In this document: piece after piece, positions 18,561 through 25,768 of the stretch
Position numbering within the stretch: the first letter of the stretch is position 1
How the letters are laid out: every line of letters begins with the position of its first letter
Assembly (NCBI RefSeq): GCF_014280035.1
Contig: NZ_CP047957.1
Location: 868,001 to 932,000 of the forward strand
Reading direction: 5' to 3'
DNA from: Synechococcus sp. A18-25c
GTDB taxonomy: Bacteria; Cyanobacteriota; Cyanobacteriia; PCC-6307; Cyanobiaceae
Length of the DNA: 64,000 nucleotides
Notes under the pieces: model-generated
Told to the model about the DNA's origin: nothing
What the model saw: the letters and a program-made list of their open reading frames with translations, nothing else
Databases searched by the model: none
Translations under genes and position numbers: made by a program

Positions 18561-19241
18561 ATGCCCTTGAAACTGATGCGCGACCATCCCATTCCCGCGG
18601 TGACCGAGCCGCTGCAGTACCGGGCCATCGGTGTCGTGCGAGGAATCTTTAGACCGGAATCCGAGGACCAGCCCACGCGCGGGCATCTTGTTGATGCCGA
18701 CGGCCAGGAGATCGAAGCTGTCGTGCTTGGGAGGATGCTCACGCTCATGCGTCGTCATCTCGAGATGAGCCAGCCGCACCTCTGGGTCGTCTATCCCCGT
18801 TGTCGGGAAGCCGGTCAATTGCATCTCCAGATTGCAGGAATTTGGGAGCCGAGCACGCTGGCGGCAACCCAAGATGACGGCGAAGCCCTCGACCCCTCAG
18901 TGGATCAGCTCCCCGAAGGAGACGACTACTTCTCGATTCGGGGTGAGCTGATTTACACCAAGCCTGAATCCTCTGAGCTGGTGATCAAGGTGCGCCAGTT
19001 GCCGCGCGCCGATGGATTCAAGCCCCTGCCCTTCAAGCTTCAGCTGAGTGGTGACGTGGAGTTGGCACATCTGCGTCACTTCGTAAGTTTGGATGTGCGC
19101 CGCCAGGGTCAGGCGCTGCAGGTGGAGTCGTTTGAGGTGATCGCCCCCATGCCAACCCGAGGCGGAAAGGGGCGTGGTGGGGCCTCCCGCCGAGGTGGTG
19201 CCGGGGCCGGCGCTCGTAACAGGCCTGCTCGTAACGGATGA
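18561..19241 (+). CDS. Hypothetical protein with Arg/Gly-rich C-terminal tail
   Basis: 226 residues from ATG 18561. The N-terminal 190 residues form a globular beta-rich protein (QYRAIGVVRGIFRPES, GHLVDADGQEIEAVVLGRML, RGELIYTKPESSELVIKVRQ). The last 30 are low-complexity Arg/Gly/Ala, e.g. RGGKGRGGASRRGGAGAGAR. Such tails bind RNA or acidic partners in other proteins; here this is inference. Its stop overlaps the ATG of the metalloprotease-like gene by four bases, starting the overlapping run with larC and the UPF0104 gene. Confidence 0.75.
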   Translation: MPLKLMRDHPIPAVTEPLQYRAIGVVRGIFRPESEDQPTRGHLVDADGQEIEAVVLGRMLTLMRRHLEMSQPHLWVVYPRCREAGQLHLQIAGIWEPSTLAATQDDGEALDPSVDQLPEGDDYFSIRGELIYTKPESSELVIKVRQLPRADGFKPLPFKLQLSGDVELAHLRHFVSLDVRRQGQALQVESFEVIAPMPTRGGKGRGGASRRGGAGAGARNRPARNG

Positions 19242-19876
19242 ACGCTTCACCGGTGTCTGCAACCACTGCTGGTTTTGCAGTGGCTGGCTGCACCGGCCTT
19301 GCGGTGTTCGGCCCTCTCGTCGGACTGTCTCCGGCCTGGATTGCCTTGCTCATCGGCAGTGGACTCCTGGGTCTCACCGTTGATGCGTCTCAGCTGGAAG
19401 GCATGGGCGGCCATCTTCTGGCGGAAGCCCTGCCTGGTGGTCGGTCCCGCCTTCGTCGGGTCGCACGCCATGAAGCGGGCCACTGGTTGGTGGCTCAGCA
19501 GGAGGAGCTGGCGGTTCGACGGGTCCTCGTAGGAACACGCGCCTGTCTGAAGGCTGGTTTGCGTTGCAATGGGGCGACGGAATTCGATCTGCCGGAGCAA
19601 GTGAGATTGCCTCTCGAGGATTTACGTCGCTGGAGCCGCGTCCTGCAGGCGGGAATGGTGGCCGAGGCCCTGCTGGAGGGAGAAGCTCGTGGTGGTGCTG
19701 ATGATCGCGCCTTATTAGGTCGGATCTGGGGCTTGTCGGGACAAGATGTAGCAACAGCTCAGCGTGAGCAACGCCGTGCCCGCCGTGAGGTGGAGCAGTT
19801 GCTGAAGAAGCGATTGGATGAGCTGGATGGTGTAGCGGAACGGCTGCTGGAGGGCCTGGAGCCGGAGCCGGCATGA
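19238..19876 (+). CDS. Orphan M41 (FtsH-type) metalloprotease-like membrane protein
   Basis: 212 residues. Two N-terminal hydrophobic segments (about 10-47) precede an M41-like domain: HEAGH at residues 78-82 is the Zn site, and GEARGGADDRALL near 148-160 supplies an Asp like the third ligand of FtsH (GAxND). FtsH's AAA ATPase domain is entirely missing. A charged coiled coil follows (QREQRRARREVEQLLKKRLD). It may be a stand-alone or regulatory protease. Four-base overlaps join it to the genes on both sides, and it precedes larC. Confidence 0.78.
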   Translation: MNASPVSATTAGFAVAGCTGLAVFGPLVGLSPAWIALLIGSGLLGLTVDASQLEGMGGHLLAEALPGGRSRLRRVARHEAGHWLVAQQEELAVRRVLVGTRACLKAGLRCNGATEFDLPEQVRLPLEDLRRWSRVLQAGMVAEALLEGEARGGADDRALLGRIWGLSGQDVATAQREQRRARREVEQLLKKRLDELDGVAERLLEGLEPEPA

Positions 19877-21108
19877 CCACGCCGGTTTCAGCCGATTTTT
19901 TTGTGGATTGTCCGACCGGGCTTGCCGGAGACATGCTCCTGGCGGCCTGCCTGGATCTTGGTGTTCCGACTTCGGTGATTCAAGCGCCACTCCAGCAGCT
20001 TGGTCTTGATACGGCCTACGCGCTGCGTGTGTCTGAGGCCCAAAGTGGTGGCTTGCGAGGCCTGCGGCTCAAGGTGGATGCACTGGAGCCCGATCCAGCG
20101 CATCGCCATTGGGGTGATCTGCGCCGGCAAATCCTGGCGGCTGAGCTGAAGCCTTCTCTCCGGGACATGGTGCTTGCTGTGTTCTCCAACTTGGCGGAAG
20201 CCGAAGCAGCCGTTCACGGTGAGGCTCCTGAACAGGTGCATTTCCACGAAGTGGGTGCCATTGACAGCCTGGTGGATGTGGTGGGCGTCTGCGCCGCCTT
20301 CGATGTTCTGCAGCCTCGTTCCCTTTGCTGTCTGCCACCGCCGTCCGGCCGCGGCACGGTGTCCACGGCCCATGGCGTGTTGCCGGTGCCGGCACCGGCG
20401 GTGCTGGAGCTGGCTCAACGCCATGGTGTGACGCTGCGCAGCGGGGATGACTGGCCGGAAACCGAGCTGACAACTCCGACAGGGTTGGCCTTGATGACGG
20501 TGCTGGCCGATCGATTCGGCTGGCCGTCTCTGCTGGAACCCGAGTCCATCGGGATCGGTCTTGGACATCGCCAGCTGGACCGTCCCAATCTGCTTCGACT
20601 GATTCGGATGCGCCCCCGTTCGTCGGTGGCCCTCAACCAGCCGCACTGGCAGGAGTTGATGGTTCAAGAAGCATGGATCGATGATGCATCCGCTGAAGCG
20701 ATTGCCTGGTTGTGTGAGCAACTGCGGGATGCAGGTGCTGTGGATGTGGCCTCTGCGCCTCTTCAGATGAAGAAAGGTCGACCCGGCACCTCGGTCATGG
20801 CCCTGGTGTTTCCCGAGTCTGCTGAGCGCCTGCGTCAGATCTGGTGGACGGCAAGCCCCACGCTTGGTGTGCGTGAACGGTTTCAGGGCCGCTGGGTGCT
20901 GCCCCGTCGGTGTGGATCCCTGGACACGCCCTGGGGTGCTCTCGCCGCCAAACAGGCCATGAAGCCGGATGGAAGCCTGGTGGTCAAACCAGAGCAGGAT
21001 GCGCTTCAGTCCCTGGCTGATCGGGAAGGCCTTTCGCCGGAATCACTCCGCCAAACGCTGCGCTCGTCGACCCTGCCGTTTCGGCCAGAGGAGGACTGGA
21101 CATGTTGA
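19873..21108 (+). CDS. larC: Nickel-pincer cofactor synthase LarC
   Basis: 411 residues. LarC inserts nickel into the pyridinium-3,5-bisthiocarboxylate mononucleotide made by LarB and LarE, as the last step before lactate racemase and related enzymes. Seen here: DCPTGLAGDMLLAACLDLG (family D-x-x-x-G-x-A-G-D-M), VHFHEVGAIDSLVDVVG with the metal-binding HFHE, and SGRGTVSTAHGVLPVPAPAV. The C-terminal part has KKGRPGTSVMALVFPE. The His-rich internal segment of some LarC proteins is absent. Overlaps both neighbours. Confidence 0.93.
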   Translation: MTTPVSADFFVDCPTGLAGDMLLAACLDLGVPTSVIQAPLQQLGLDTAYALRVSEAQSGGLRGLRLKVDALEPDPAHRHWGDLRRQILAAELKPSLRDMVLAVFSNLAEAEAAVHGEAPEQVHFHEVGAIDSLVDVVGVCAAFDVLQPRSLCCLPPPSGRGTVSTAHGVLPVPAPAVLELAQRHGVTLRSGDDWPETELTTPTGLALMTVLADRFGWPSLLEPESIGIGLGHRQLDRPNLLRLIRMRPRSSVALNQPHWQELMVQEAWIDDASAEAIAWLCEQLRDAGAVDVASAPLQMKKGRPGTSVMALVFPESAERLRQIWWTASPTLGVRERFQGRWVLPRRCGSLDTPWGALAAKQAMKPDGSLVVKPEQDALQSLADREGLSPESLRQTLRSSTLPFRPEEDWTC

Positions 21109-22088
21109 AGCGACTCCAAGCTCGCTTGTCCTCGTTCCTCCCCGGCGGCTTGAAACTCTGGGTCACTTTCCTCACCCTTGGTTTTGTGGGATGGGCCCTG
21201 GCAGGCCATGCCAAGGGTCTGAGTGAGCTGTCGATTTCAACCCGTGGTTGGTGGTGGTTGGTGACGGGACTGGGGCTGAGCTGGCTGAGCCTGGTGGTCA
21301 ACGCCCTTGCCTGGAAAGTTCTTGTGGCATGGCTAGGCCATGGCTCCGGCCCGGTGCCATTGGTGCCTTTGTATCTCAGCAGCAACTTGTTGAAATACCT
21401 GCCGGGCGGGGTCTGGCATTTCCTGCGGCGTGTCCGGGCTCTTGGGCCCTCCATCGGCACAGGTCCTGCTCTCGTTTCTGTGCTGTTGGAGCCGATGCTG
21501 ATGGCTGTGGCTGCGGTGCTGTGGATACCGTTGGGCGGATGGCAGAACGGTTTGGTTCTGTTGGCCCCGCTTCCTGCGCTTCTGTTGCTTCCTCGCTGGA
21601 GAGAGCCTCTGCTGTGTCGCCTCGAGCGCAGTCGACTCAAGCAGCTGAATCAGGCTGAACCCGCTCTCGAGGCTTTGCCACCCCCAGAGCAACTTGGCAG
21701 TGGTCGTCGTGGCTACCCCTGGGCTCCACTCGGGGCTGAGTTGCTGTTTATCGCTTCACGCTTCTCGGGATTTTGGTGTTGCATCCAGGTGTTTGATCTG
21801 GGAACTGTGTTGCCCGCTGGACGCTGGATGGCGGCCTTTTCCTTGGCTTGGGCCGCGGGGCTCGTTGTTCCCGCTGCTCCTGGAGGTCTGGGTCTGTTTG
21901 AGGCCGTCTTGTTGCTGCGTCTGGGTACATCCGTGCCGGAAGCAGGATTGTTGGCCGTTGCTTTGAGTTATCGCTTGGTGGTCACGCTGGCCGATGTGCT
22001 TGCTGCTGCAGGAGCACGGGCCGATCGTCTGCTTGCTGAGTCGATCAGCAAGCGATCGAGTTCTGGATCGCCTTCCGTTGCCCCTTGA
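21102..22088 (+). CDS. UPF0104/LPG-synthase-type membrane protein (YbhN-like)
   Basis: 328 residues with about eight membrane segments. The LSSNLLKYLPGGVWHFLRR segment and WAAGLVVPAAPGGLGLFEAV with the PGGLG(x)E motif are typical of the lysylphosphatidylglycerol synthase TM region (UPF0104). The soluble aminoacyl-transferase domain of MprF is absent, so amino-acylation of lipid is not implied. It starts seven bases inside larC and ends one base before the oppositely oriented futB. Confidence 0.82.
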   Translation: MLKRLQARLSSFLPGGLKLWVTFLTLGFVGWALAGHAKGLSELSISTRGWWWLVTGLGLSWLSLVVNALAWKVLVAWLGHGSGPVPLVPLYLSSNLLKYLPGGVWHFLRRVRALGPSIGTGPALVSVLLEPMLMAVAAVLWIPLGGWQNGLVLLAPLPALLLLPRWREPLLCRLERSRLKQLNQAEPALEALPPPEQLGSGRRGYPWAPLGAELLFIASRFSGFWCCIQVFDLGTVLPAGRWMAAFSLAWAAGLVVPAAPGGLGLFEAVLLLRLGTSVPEAGLLAVALSYRLVVTLADVLAAAGARADRLLAESISKRSSSGSPSVAP

Positions 22089-22089
22089 A

Positions 22090-23676
22090 TCATGAGGGAC
22101 TTGCCTGAGCATCACGGTCGAGTCGCGGTATGAGGGCTGAGGCCGCCAGTAGACCCAGAGCCAGGATCATCAGCGCAGGCCAGAGAGCTGCTGCAAGACG
22201 CTCATCGCCGGCGTACTGATAGACCCGTACCGCCAGGGTGTCGAAATCAAAGGGTCGCAGAGCAAAGGTGAGCGGAAGCTCTTTCACGGTGTCCACAAAC
22301 ACCAGCAAGCCCCCCACCACGATGGGGCCACGCAGAAGCGGGAAATGAACCCGTTTCAGAACGGCTGGCCAGCGGAGGCCAAGTCCTGTTGCGGCTTCAT
22401 CGAGGCTTGGCGAGAGGCGTTCAAGAGCGGCATCAATGCCTCCTTTGTTGACGGCGAGGAATCGATCGCTGTAGCCCCAGAGCAGCAGAAGGATCGGTGA
22501 GAGCTGCCAAGGACCGCCTAGCAGCAACAGGGATAGCGCCAGCACGGCGCCAGGGATGGCGTATCCCATCCCCGCCAGGAACGTGACAGTTCTCAGCCAG
22601 TGCGATCGACTCCAGCGTTTTGCGATTGAGAGCAACAATGCGGCGCAACCCGCTAGCAGGGTGGCGGCCAGGGCAAGTGCGAGGCTCCGAAGCGTCAGCA
22701 AGATGAGCTCGGGTTCAAGACCATTGGTGAGTTGGTCTGCATTGATTCCTGCCCAGGTGAGTGGAACGCCAAGACTGATCAGGGGCGGAAAGACGCTTAA
22801 TGCCTGCGCAACGAAGGCGCGTCCCCCATGCAGGGTCCAGGCCGGCGATTCTCCACCCGCCACGCCTTCCGACCAGCGGCGGCTGCGGCGACGCAGCCAG
22901 CGTTCTCCCACCAAAAGCATCAGCACAATGCAGAGTGTGATCAGGGCTAACCCCACCGCACCAGTGGCATCACCATCCATCTGCCAGGCCTGCAAGATGC
23001 CCGCCGACAGACTGGGAATGCCTAACAGCTGAACGGCGCCCAGTTCATTGGCTACTTCCATGCCCATCAGCGCGATGCCTGCACCAATGGCTGGAAGAGC
23101 CATCGGAAGGGCGATCCGTCTGAAGCTGCTCCAGGGGCCGACCCCCAATGATCGGCAGGCTTCGAGCTGACGACGCCCGCTAATGCTGAAGCTCTCCGTG
23201 CTGAGGAGGAACACGTAGGGATAGGTCGTCAAAGCCATGACGGCGATTCCCCATCCCAGTCCATGGATGCGGATGCCATGAAGACTGCCCAGATCCACCA
23301 ACGTTCCCGCCAACAGATAAGAGGGTGTTGCTAGAGGAAGCAGCTGAGCGATCCGCAATCCGCGGCGGCCGGGGAACCGGCAGTTGGCTAAAAGCCAGCC
23401 ATTGGCTGTGCCCACCAAGCCCCCCAGTCCTGCGGTGCCGAGCAGCAGTGTCAACGTGCCGCGAACCTGTGCCAGTCCATCAGAGCCGAGGCTGGCATTG
23501 CCATGGGTCAGTCCGAATAGGCCCTCCCTTAGCAGTCCGGCAATGGGGAGAAGCGCCAAGAGTGCAATCAACAGGGCTCCTGTGACCAACAGAAACCGAC
23601 CCGACAGCAAGTTGAACGACTGGGGGCGGGTGGCCTTGCAGAAGATGCCTGGCATCGCGAAGGGATCGCTGCTCAC
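22090..23676 (-). CDS. futB: Iron(III) ABC transporter permease, FutB/FbpB type
   Basis: 528 residues with about 12 membrane segments and two tandem BPD_transp modules. EAA loops are visible as EACRSLGVGPWSSFRRIALP in the first half and EAATGLGLRWPAVLKRVHFP in the second. This double permease is typical of bacterial ferric iron importers (Fbp, Sfu, Fut). The binding protein and ATPase are not adjacent, as in other cyanobacteria where fut genes are scattered. A Fur-like palindrome lies just upstream, which supports iron transport over thiamine or spermidine. Confidence 0.9.
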   Translation of the reverse strand: MSSDPFAMPGIFCKATRPQSFNLLSGRFLLVTGALLIALLALLPIAGLLREGLFGLTHGNASLGSDGLAQVRGTLTLLLGTAGLGGLVGTANGWLLANCRFPGRRGLRIAQLLPLATPSYLLAGTLVDLGSLHGIRIHGLGWGIAVMALTTYPYVFLLSTESFSISGRRQLEACRSLGVGPWSSFRRIALPMALPAIGAGIALMGMEVANELGAVQLLGIPSLSAGILQAWQMDGDATGAVGLALITLCIVLMLLVGERWLRRRSRRWSEGVAGGESPAWTLHGGRAFVAQALSVFPPLISLGVPLTWAGINADQLTNGLEPELILLTLRSLALALAATLLAGCAALLLSIAKRWSRSHWLRTVTFLAGMGYAIPGAVLALSLLLLGGPWQLSPILLLLWGYSDRFLAVNKGGIDAALERLSPSLDEAATGLGLRWPAVLKRVHFPLLRGPIVVGGLLVFVDTVKELPLTFALRPFDFDTLAVRVYQYAGDERLAAALWPALMILALGLLAASALIPRLDRDAQASPS

Positions 23677-23703
23677 AGTCGAATCAAGAACAAGCCAATG
23701 AAT

Positions 23704-23718
23704 TGAGAATCATATTCA
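23704..23718 (-). promoter_or_regulatory. Fur-box-like palindrome upstream of futB
   Basis: Reading toward futB the sequence is TGAATATGATTCTCA. It matches the 7-1-7 Fur core TGATAAT-N-ATTATCA at 11 of 14 positions and includes a TATGAT that could be the -10 element. It lies 28-42 bases before the futB start, so Fur binding here would block transcription when iron is sufficient. Confidence 0.6.
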
Positions 23719-23740
23719 ATTTCAATAGCTCGCTGACTTC

Positions 23741-23776
23741 AATAAAAAACCACCCGCCGCGATTGCGGTGGGTGGT
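23741..23776 (-). terminator. Rho-independent terminator
   Basis: A 12-bp stem with a single mismatch (ACCACCCGCCGC with GCGGTGGGTGGT) around GATT is flanked, on the minus strand, by a T-rich run. It lies 45 bases beyond the stop of the 48-residue gene and separates it from futB. Confidence 0.78.
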
Positions 23777-23821
23777 CCTAATAGTGGAGTAAGCAGGGAA
23801 AGAGTGAGGGAACGTTGAGGA

Positions 23822-23968
23822 TCAGCGACGTGAGCTGCGGACGGGGATAGGAACGAGCCTCGGCTCCATCAGACCGCCGCCGCCATTGTCATCATCGGAA
23901 TCGAGCAGCAACCAGAACGCGAGTGCCAGGGCGGTTATGAGGCCGCCTGCTGCGAGAACTTCAATCAT
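23822..23968 (-). CDS. 48-residue single-span membrane protein
   Basis: The ATG at 23968 is preceded by a strong Shine-Dalgarno sequence (GGAGGGAGC). The product reads MIEVLAAGGLITALALAFWL at the start, a single hydrophobic helix of about 20 residues, then DSDDDNGGGG, then a basic tail PIPVRSSRR. This layout (helix, acidic Gly hinge, basic end) suggests a small thylakoid or plasma membrane subunit. No family is named with confidence. It has its own terminator 45 bases downstream, which supports a real, independently ended gene. cobW lies upstream on the same strand. Confidence 0.75.
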   Translation of the reverse strand: MIEVLAAGGLITALALAFWLLLDSDDDNGGGGLMEPRLVPIPVRSSRR

Positions 23969-24031
23969 GCTCCCTCCGCTTTGATGAGCAGCTTAATCGT
24001 GATTTCCGCCCGTGGGTGAATCAATCACGAC

Positions 24032-25129
24032 TCATTCAGGAATGTCGCAGACACAGGCTTGAAGCTGTTGTCTCAGGATGTCGTGTTCCAGGTCACGGCC
24101 GATCAGCACCAGTTGGTTCTTGCGTTCACCAGTCCAGTCGCTGTCATCGATGGAGAAGCGTTTTCCAGCCAAATGGAACACATGACGGCGCTCACTCTCC
24201 TTGAACCAAAGAATTCCCTTGGCGCGGAACACGCTCTCAGGCAGCTGGTTGTCGAGGAAGTTCTGGAACGCTCTCAGATCGAAAGGGCGAGGGCTTGCGA
24301 ATGACAGCGATGTGAACCCCTCAATGGCGAGGTGGTCGGCAGAACCATGGTCATGGCTGTGATCGTGATGGCTGTGATCGTGATGGCTGTGTCCATGATC
24401 GTGATGGTGTTCATGGTCATGGTCATGGTCATGGCTGCAGTGTCCGTGGTCGTGATCGCAGTCGCTGTGATCAAGGCTTGGATCCTGGGCCGGACTCACC
24501 ACCCGGTCGGATTCGAACAAGCCCACGCTCAGAAGCAAAGGGAGCGGCACCTCGCCTTTCACTGAGCGCAAAATTCGGGCATCTTTTTTGACTTCGCGCA
24601 GCTCGTTCTCCAGGGCCACAAGCCGGCTCTCTTCCACGAGATCAGTCTTGTTGAGCATCAGGATGTCGCCATAGATGACCTGGGAACGGCCCACTTCGCT
24701 GGCGAGGATTTCGGAGCCGAAATTCTCGGCATCCACCAAAGTGATGATTGAGTCAAGCCTGGTCTGATCGCGCAGTTCGCTGCCCAGAAAGGTCATCGCG
24801 ACAGGCAGTGGATCCGCTAGCCCTGTGGTTTCCACGACGAGATACTCCACGCCATTGGGGCGTTCGAGAATCCGTTCGACGGCATCCAGAAGTTCGCCAT
24901 TGATCGAGCAGCAAATGCAGCCGTTGCTCAGTTCGACCATGTCCTCGCTGGTGCTCACCACCAGCTCGTTGTCGATCCCAATTTCTCCAAACTCATTCAC
25001 CAGAACGGCGGTTTTTAGCCCGTCTTGATTGCTCAGAATGTGATTGAGCAGCGTGGTTTTGCCAGCCCCTAGGAACCCGGTGAGAATCGTCACCGGAACT
25101 GCTGATTTATGGGTCGCGCTGGCCGTCAT
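24032..25129 (-). CDS. CobW/ZNG1-family GTPase, zinc metallochaperone type
   Basis: 365 residues from ATG 25129. A COG0523 G3E GTPase: Walker A in TGFLGAGKTTLL, the metal-binding CxCC in NGCICCSINGEL, DAENFGSEI and the GTP-specificity block LMLNKTDL. Between the GTPase and the CobW C-terminal domain is a tract of about 45 residues dominated by His and Asp. Such tracts bind Zn or Ni. The last domain ends with two Cys. The upstream gene is phhB, a common pairing in bacteria. No Zur-type operator is evident. Confidence 0.9.
   Translation of the reverse strand: MTASATHKSAVPVTILTGFLGAGKTTLLNHILSNQDGLKTAVLVNEFGEIGIDNELVVSTSEDMVELSNGCICCSINGELLDAVERILERPNGVEYLVVETTGLADPLPVAMTFLGSELRDQTRLDSIITLVDAENFGSEILASEVGRSQVIYGDILMLNKTDLVEESRLVALENELREVKKDARILRSVKGEVPLPLLLSVGLFESDRVVSPAQDPSLDHSDCDHDHGHCSHDHDHDHEHHHDHGHSHHDHSHHDHSHDHGSADHLAIEGFTSLSFASPRPFDLRAFQNFLDNQLPESVFRAKGILWFKESERRHVFHLAGKRFSIDDSDWTGERKNQLVLIGRDLEHDILRQQLQACVCDIPE
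24347..24438. repeat. Short tandem repeats encoding the His/Asp tract of the CobW-like protein
   Basis: The 15-base unit GGCTGTGATCGTGAT occurs twice back to back (24355-24369 and 24370-24384), and a CATGGT unit repeats three times further right. The array is inside the gene and in frame, so slippage would change the length of the metal-binding tract by whole residues. Confidence 0.75.
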
Positions 25130-25167
25130 CGAAACTGATTTCACCACCCTTTTATTCTGACAGTGGT

Positions 25168-25449
25168 TCAAAGAAGCGCGTCGATGGCGTGGGCCATCGC
25201 AGCATCTAGGTCACTCAGGCCCCCGAGATCGTGTGTGGTCAGTTCGATCGTCACGCGGTTGTAGACGTTGCTCCAGTTGGGATGGTGCTGCATGGTTTCC
25301 GCCAGCAGCGCTACCCGGGTCATGAAAGCGAACGCCTCGCTGAAGTTCTTGAACTGCCATTGACGCTTCAAGCGGTCGCCCGTCACCTGCCAGTGCTTCA
25401 GCGTGAAGCCAAGCTCTTCCTTCTCTTGTGCGCTGAGCAGTGCTGCCAT
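25168..25449 (-). CDS. phhB: Pterin-4a-carbinolamine dehydratase
   Basis: 93 residues, the normal length. It dehydrates 4a-hydroxytetrahydropterins. The family motif is present in FMTRVALLAETMQHHPNWSN with its HHP and the following VYNRVTIELTTHDLGGLS; the domain ends LDAAMAHAIDALL. It lies 38 bases upstream of the CobW-like gene on the same strand. In organisms without aromatic amino-acid hydroxylase it is thought to serve molybdopterin or folate chemistry. Confidence 0.94.
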   Translation of the reverse strand: MAALLSAQEKEELGFTLKHWQVTGDRLKRQWQFKNFSEAFAFMTRVALLAETMQHHPNWSNVYNRVTIELTTHDLGGLSDLDAAMAHAIDALL

Positions 25450-25506
25450 GACGAAGATCGTTTCTGGACTTCAGCTCTAGTCTGAGCACGGTGAAACGCT
25501 TCGATT

Positions 25507-25758
25507 GTGCGGATGTTCAACAGGAAGCTCTGGCTCCCGCTGATCATCGTGGTTGTTTGCGATCTTCAGGCCTCTACGGCCCGCGCCCAACGCGTCGTGA
25601 AAAAGCTCACGAGCGAGTGCCCCATGGGCTACATCGACACGGCTAACGGCAAGTGCAGCGCCCTGGGGTTGATGACTTACACCCTCAGGCCCGCGATGGG
25701 TGATGAGTGTCCGCCAGGCTGGAGCAGCATTGGTGGCGATTACTGCCGCCGGGACTGA
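25507..25758 (+). CDS. Small secreted Cys-containing protein (83 aa)
   Basis: A signal peptide (LWLPLIIVVVCDLQASTARA) is followed by about 55 mature residues with four Cys in an ordered pattern: SECPMGYIDTANGKCSALG and DECPPGWSSIGGDYC. The repeated C-P-x-G-(Y/W) units with matching spacing suggest two disulfide hairpins arising from internal duplication. GTG 25507 or ATG 25513 can start it. Similar small periplasmic proteins occur in marine cyanobacteria; function is unknown. Confidence 0.7.
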   Translation: MRMFNRKLWLPLIIVVVCDLQASTARAQRVVKKLTSECPMGYIDTANGKCSALGLMTYTLRPAMGDECPPGWSSIGGDYCRRD

Positions 25759-25768
25759 CTGAGCGCAG

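Noticed and set aside
24347-24438. Considered as a possible CRISPR or intergenic repeat array
   Set aside because: The repeats are in frame inside the CobW-like gene and encode its His/Asp tract; there are no spacers.
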